Source: Deltaproteobacteria bacterium
GTDB lineage: Bacteria; Bdellovibrionota_C; UBA2361; JAAYZI01
Length of the DNA stretch: 6,601 nucleotides
NCBI GenBank assembly: GCA_012514925.1
Contig: JAAYZI010000084.1
Coordinates: forward strand, 1-6,601
Direction: 5' to 3'
The position numbers and the translations under genes were made by a program. The notes below the pieces were generated by a model, which was not told the DNA's origin, searched no databases, and worked only from the letters and a program-made list of their open reading frames with translations. Shown here piece after piece: positions 5,147-6,601 of this stretch. Position 1 is the stretch's first letter; each line of letters opens with the position of its first letter.

Positions 5147-6436
5147 TCAACAACCCGTAAAGGCATAGTCTTCAGGATCTACCAATTTAGTTCCGATGCG
5201 AGCTCCCAGCGCGCGGAACTTCCCCTCTAAATCTGCATAACCGCGCCGCAGATGATGCGCTTCATAAATGCGCGAAATTCCCTCAGCCGCTAGAGCTGCA
5301 ATCACCAAAGCGGCCGCGCCGCGAATATCCATGGCCTCCACCGGAGCTCCGGTTAGCTTGGCCGGTCCACTGATGCAAGCAACCCGTTCTTTCACCTTAA
5401 TCTGCGCGCCCATACGGCATAACTCTGCCACATAACCAAAACGACCCTCAAACACATTCTCTTCAACGCGGCTTTCCCCCCGAGCCACACTCAAGGCCGC
5501 CACTAGCAAGACTTGTATATCCGTAGCAAGCTCGGGGAATGGCCCAGTCGCCGCATGCACAGCGCGCAGTTCCCCAGTAGATCTTAATTCGAGCCAGTCT
5601 GGCCCCTGTTCCAAGTCTACCCCTATCTCTCCCAACACATCCAAAAATGCACCTAAGTCCGAAGGAAGGAAGCCGCTTACACGCACCTTTCCATCACTTG
5701 CCGCTGCCGCCAAGAGATAAGTCGCAGCCTCAATACGGTCTCCGATCATTCTAACTTTTGCGCCGTCCAAGCTCTCGCGCCCTTGCACCACGATCCGGGA
5801 GCTGCCCGCGCCCTCAATTTCAGAGCCCATCTGACAGAGCATTTTTGCCAATGCGGAAACCTCCGGCTCCCGCGCCGCACCCGTAATCACAGTCTCACCA
5901 GGGGTAAGCGCCGCCGCCATCATAATCTGGTGAGTGGCCCCGACCGAGGGAAAACGCAGATCAACTTTAGCCGCCTGTAAACCGCGCGGCGCGATGGCAT
6001 ACACGATCCCATGCTTCACTTGAATTTCAGCGCCCATGCGCGCTAGGCCTGCCAAATGTATGTCCACCGGACGGGCCCCGATGATATCGCCACCCGGAAG
6101 CGCAACTCTAGCTGCACGGCCCCTAGCCAGTAACGGACCCAATACCCAAAAAGAAGCACGCAACGCTTTTACTAAACTGTAGCTGGCTTCTGTAGCGTTA
6201 AGGCTTGGAACTCTAACTTTGATGCGGTCGCCTACCTGTTCCACCTGTGCGCCTAGGCTCTCCAAAAGGTGGGCAGTAATGCTCACATCCCGTAAGACAG
6301 GAACATTTTCAAACTCGCACTCTTCTGAAGTAAGTAAAGAGGCGATCATCATCGGCAAGACCGCGTTCTTGGCGCCACTTACACGCACTTCGCCGTTTAA
6401 AGGGACACCCCCACAAATCTCAATATACTCAGACAT
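5147..6436 (-). CDS. murA: UDP-N-acetylglucosamine 1-carboxyvinyltransferase (MurA)
   Basis: MurA transfers enolpyruvate from phosphoenolpyruvate to UDP-GlcNAc, the first committed step of peptidoglycan synthesis, in the cytosol. The protein is complete at 429 residues (E. coli 419). Conserved elements follow the family order: SGAKNAVLP with Lys23 and Asn24, LRASFWVLGP with Arg93, the catalytic loop LPGGDIIGARPVD (113-125) with Arg122, PSVGATHQIMMAA, FPELATDIQ with Asp306, EGRFGYVAELCRMGA with Arg332, and HLRRGYADL with Arg398. These correspond to E. coli Lys22/Asn23, Arg91, Arg120, Asp305, Arg331 and Arg397. The catalytic loop has Asp117 where E. coli has Cys115, the residue alkylated by fosfomycin. 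Asp occurs naturally there in Chlamydia and Mycobacterium enzymes, which remain active but resist fosfomycin. Upstream of the ATG is only a weak GGGGA ribosome site. It leads an apparent two-gene unit with hda. Confidence 0.98.
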   Translation of the reverse strand: MSEYIEICGGVPLNGEVRVSGAKNAVLPMMIASLLTSEECEFENVPVLRDVSITAHLLESLGAQVEQVGDRIKVRVPSLNATEASYSLVKALRASFWVLGPLLARGRAARVALPGGDIIGARPVDIHLAGLARMGAEIQVKHGIVYAIAPRGLQAAKVDLRFPSVGATHQIMMAAALTPGETVITGAAREPEVSALAKMLCQMGSEIEGAGSSRIVVQGRESLDGAKVRMIGDRIEAATYLLAAAASDGKVRVSGFLPSDLGAFLDVLGEIGVDLEQGPDWLELRSTGELRAVHAATGPFPELATDIQVLLVAALSVARGESRVEENVFEGRFGYVAELCRMGAQIKVKERVACISGPAKLTGAPVEAMDIRGAAALVIAALAAEGISRIYEAHHLRRGYADLEGKFRALGARIGTKLVDPEDYAFTGC

Positions 6437-6480
6437 ATTTCCCCACTGACGCTACAATCATCCCGCGCATAAGCCGCCAA

Positions 6481-6509
6481 AATAGAATACTAAATCTTTG
6501 TGCTATCAA
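6481..6509 (-). promoter_or_regulatory. Candidate promoter of murA-hda
   Basis: On the minus strand TTGATA (6509-6504, five of six matches to TTGACA) is followed after 17 nt by TCTATT (6486-6481, four of six). Transcription would start near 6474, about 38 nt before the murA ATG. A dyad, GTGAGCGCTTAC (6538-6527, one mismatch), lies 17 bp upstream of the -35 box and could be an operator. Both are consensus matches only. Confidence 0.33.
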
Positions 6510-6601
6510 TAGTAAAGTGGTAATCGGTAAGCGCTCACGCATGGAATTGATTACATAAAATCTACAAACATTGAAGCTGAAGAAGAAAAAAGAAAAGAAA
6601 A

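Noticed and set aside
6570..6601. Purine-rich tract at the right edge as the start of a rightward gene
   Set aside because: There is no ATG, GTG or TTG in the frame reading through it after the TAA at 6528-6530, so no coding region is supported within the window.

Overview
The window is a bacterial chromosomal segment, most likely Gram-negative. It carries murA, an Hda-like DnaA paralogue, an MntP-type manganese exporter, a lipoprotein with a short lipobox signal and a GT4 glycosyltransferase. I cannot name the lineage. There are seven convincing protein genes and no tRNA, rRNA or CRISPR array, and I recognise no intact insertion sequence.

Layout, left to right. (1) Positions 1-1232, plus strand: the 3' part of a DUF488-family gene, cut by the left edge, abuts without a gap a 271-residue conserved protein of unknown function. 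The pair looks like a translationally coupled two-gene module, and by eye it is more AT-rich than the right half. (2) Positions 1486 to about 2504, minus strand: a small unrecognised lipoprotein gene followed 2 bp later by mntP, apparently one operon read leftward from a promoter near 2560-2588. (3) Positions 2523-2983: a 461-bp divergent intergenic region. It holds that promoter, a candidate rightward promoter (2711-2738) and two inverted-repeat structures (2774-2853 and 2898-2936) in what would be a long leader of the glycosyltransferase gene. (4) Positions 2984-4156, plus strand: a complete GT4 glycosyltransferase. (5) Positions 4408-6436, minus strand: murA followed 19 bp later by an hda-like AAA+ gene. 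This couples the first committed step of peptidoglycan synthesis with a likely regulator of replication initiation.

Three observations stand out. A 20-bp sequence containing a near-perfect palindrome occurs twice, exactly conserved and in the same orientation, and each copy lies between a convergent gene pair (1364-1383 and 4351-4370). MurA carries Asp where most MurA enzymes have the fosfomycin-reactive Cys. The Hda-like protein has an N-terminal QLSL sequence resembling the sliding-clamp-binding peptide of E. coli Hda, and the unknown 271-residue protein has QLNLF, which also resembles a clamp-binding pentapeptide. No clearly new multi-gene system is visible. The DUF488 pair and the palindromic intergenic repeat are the best candidates for follow-up.
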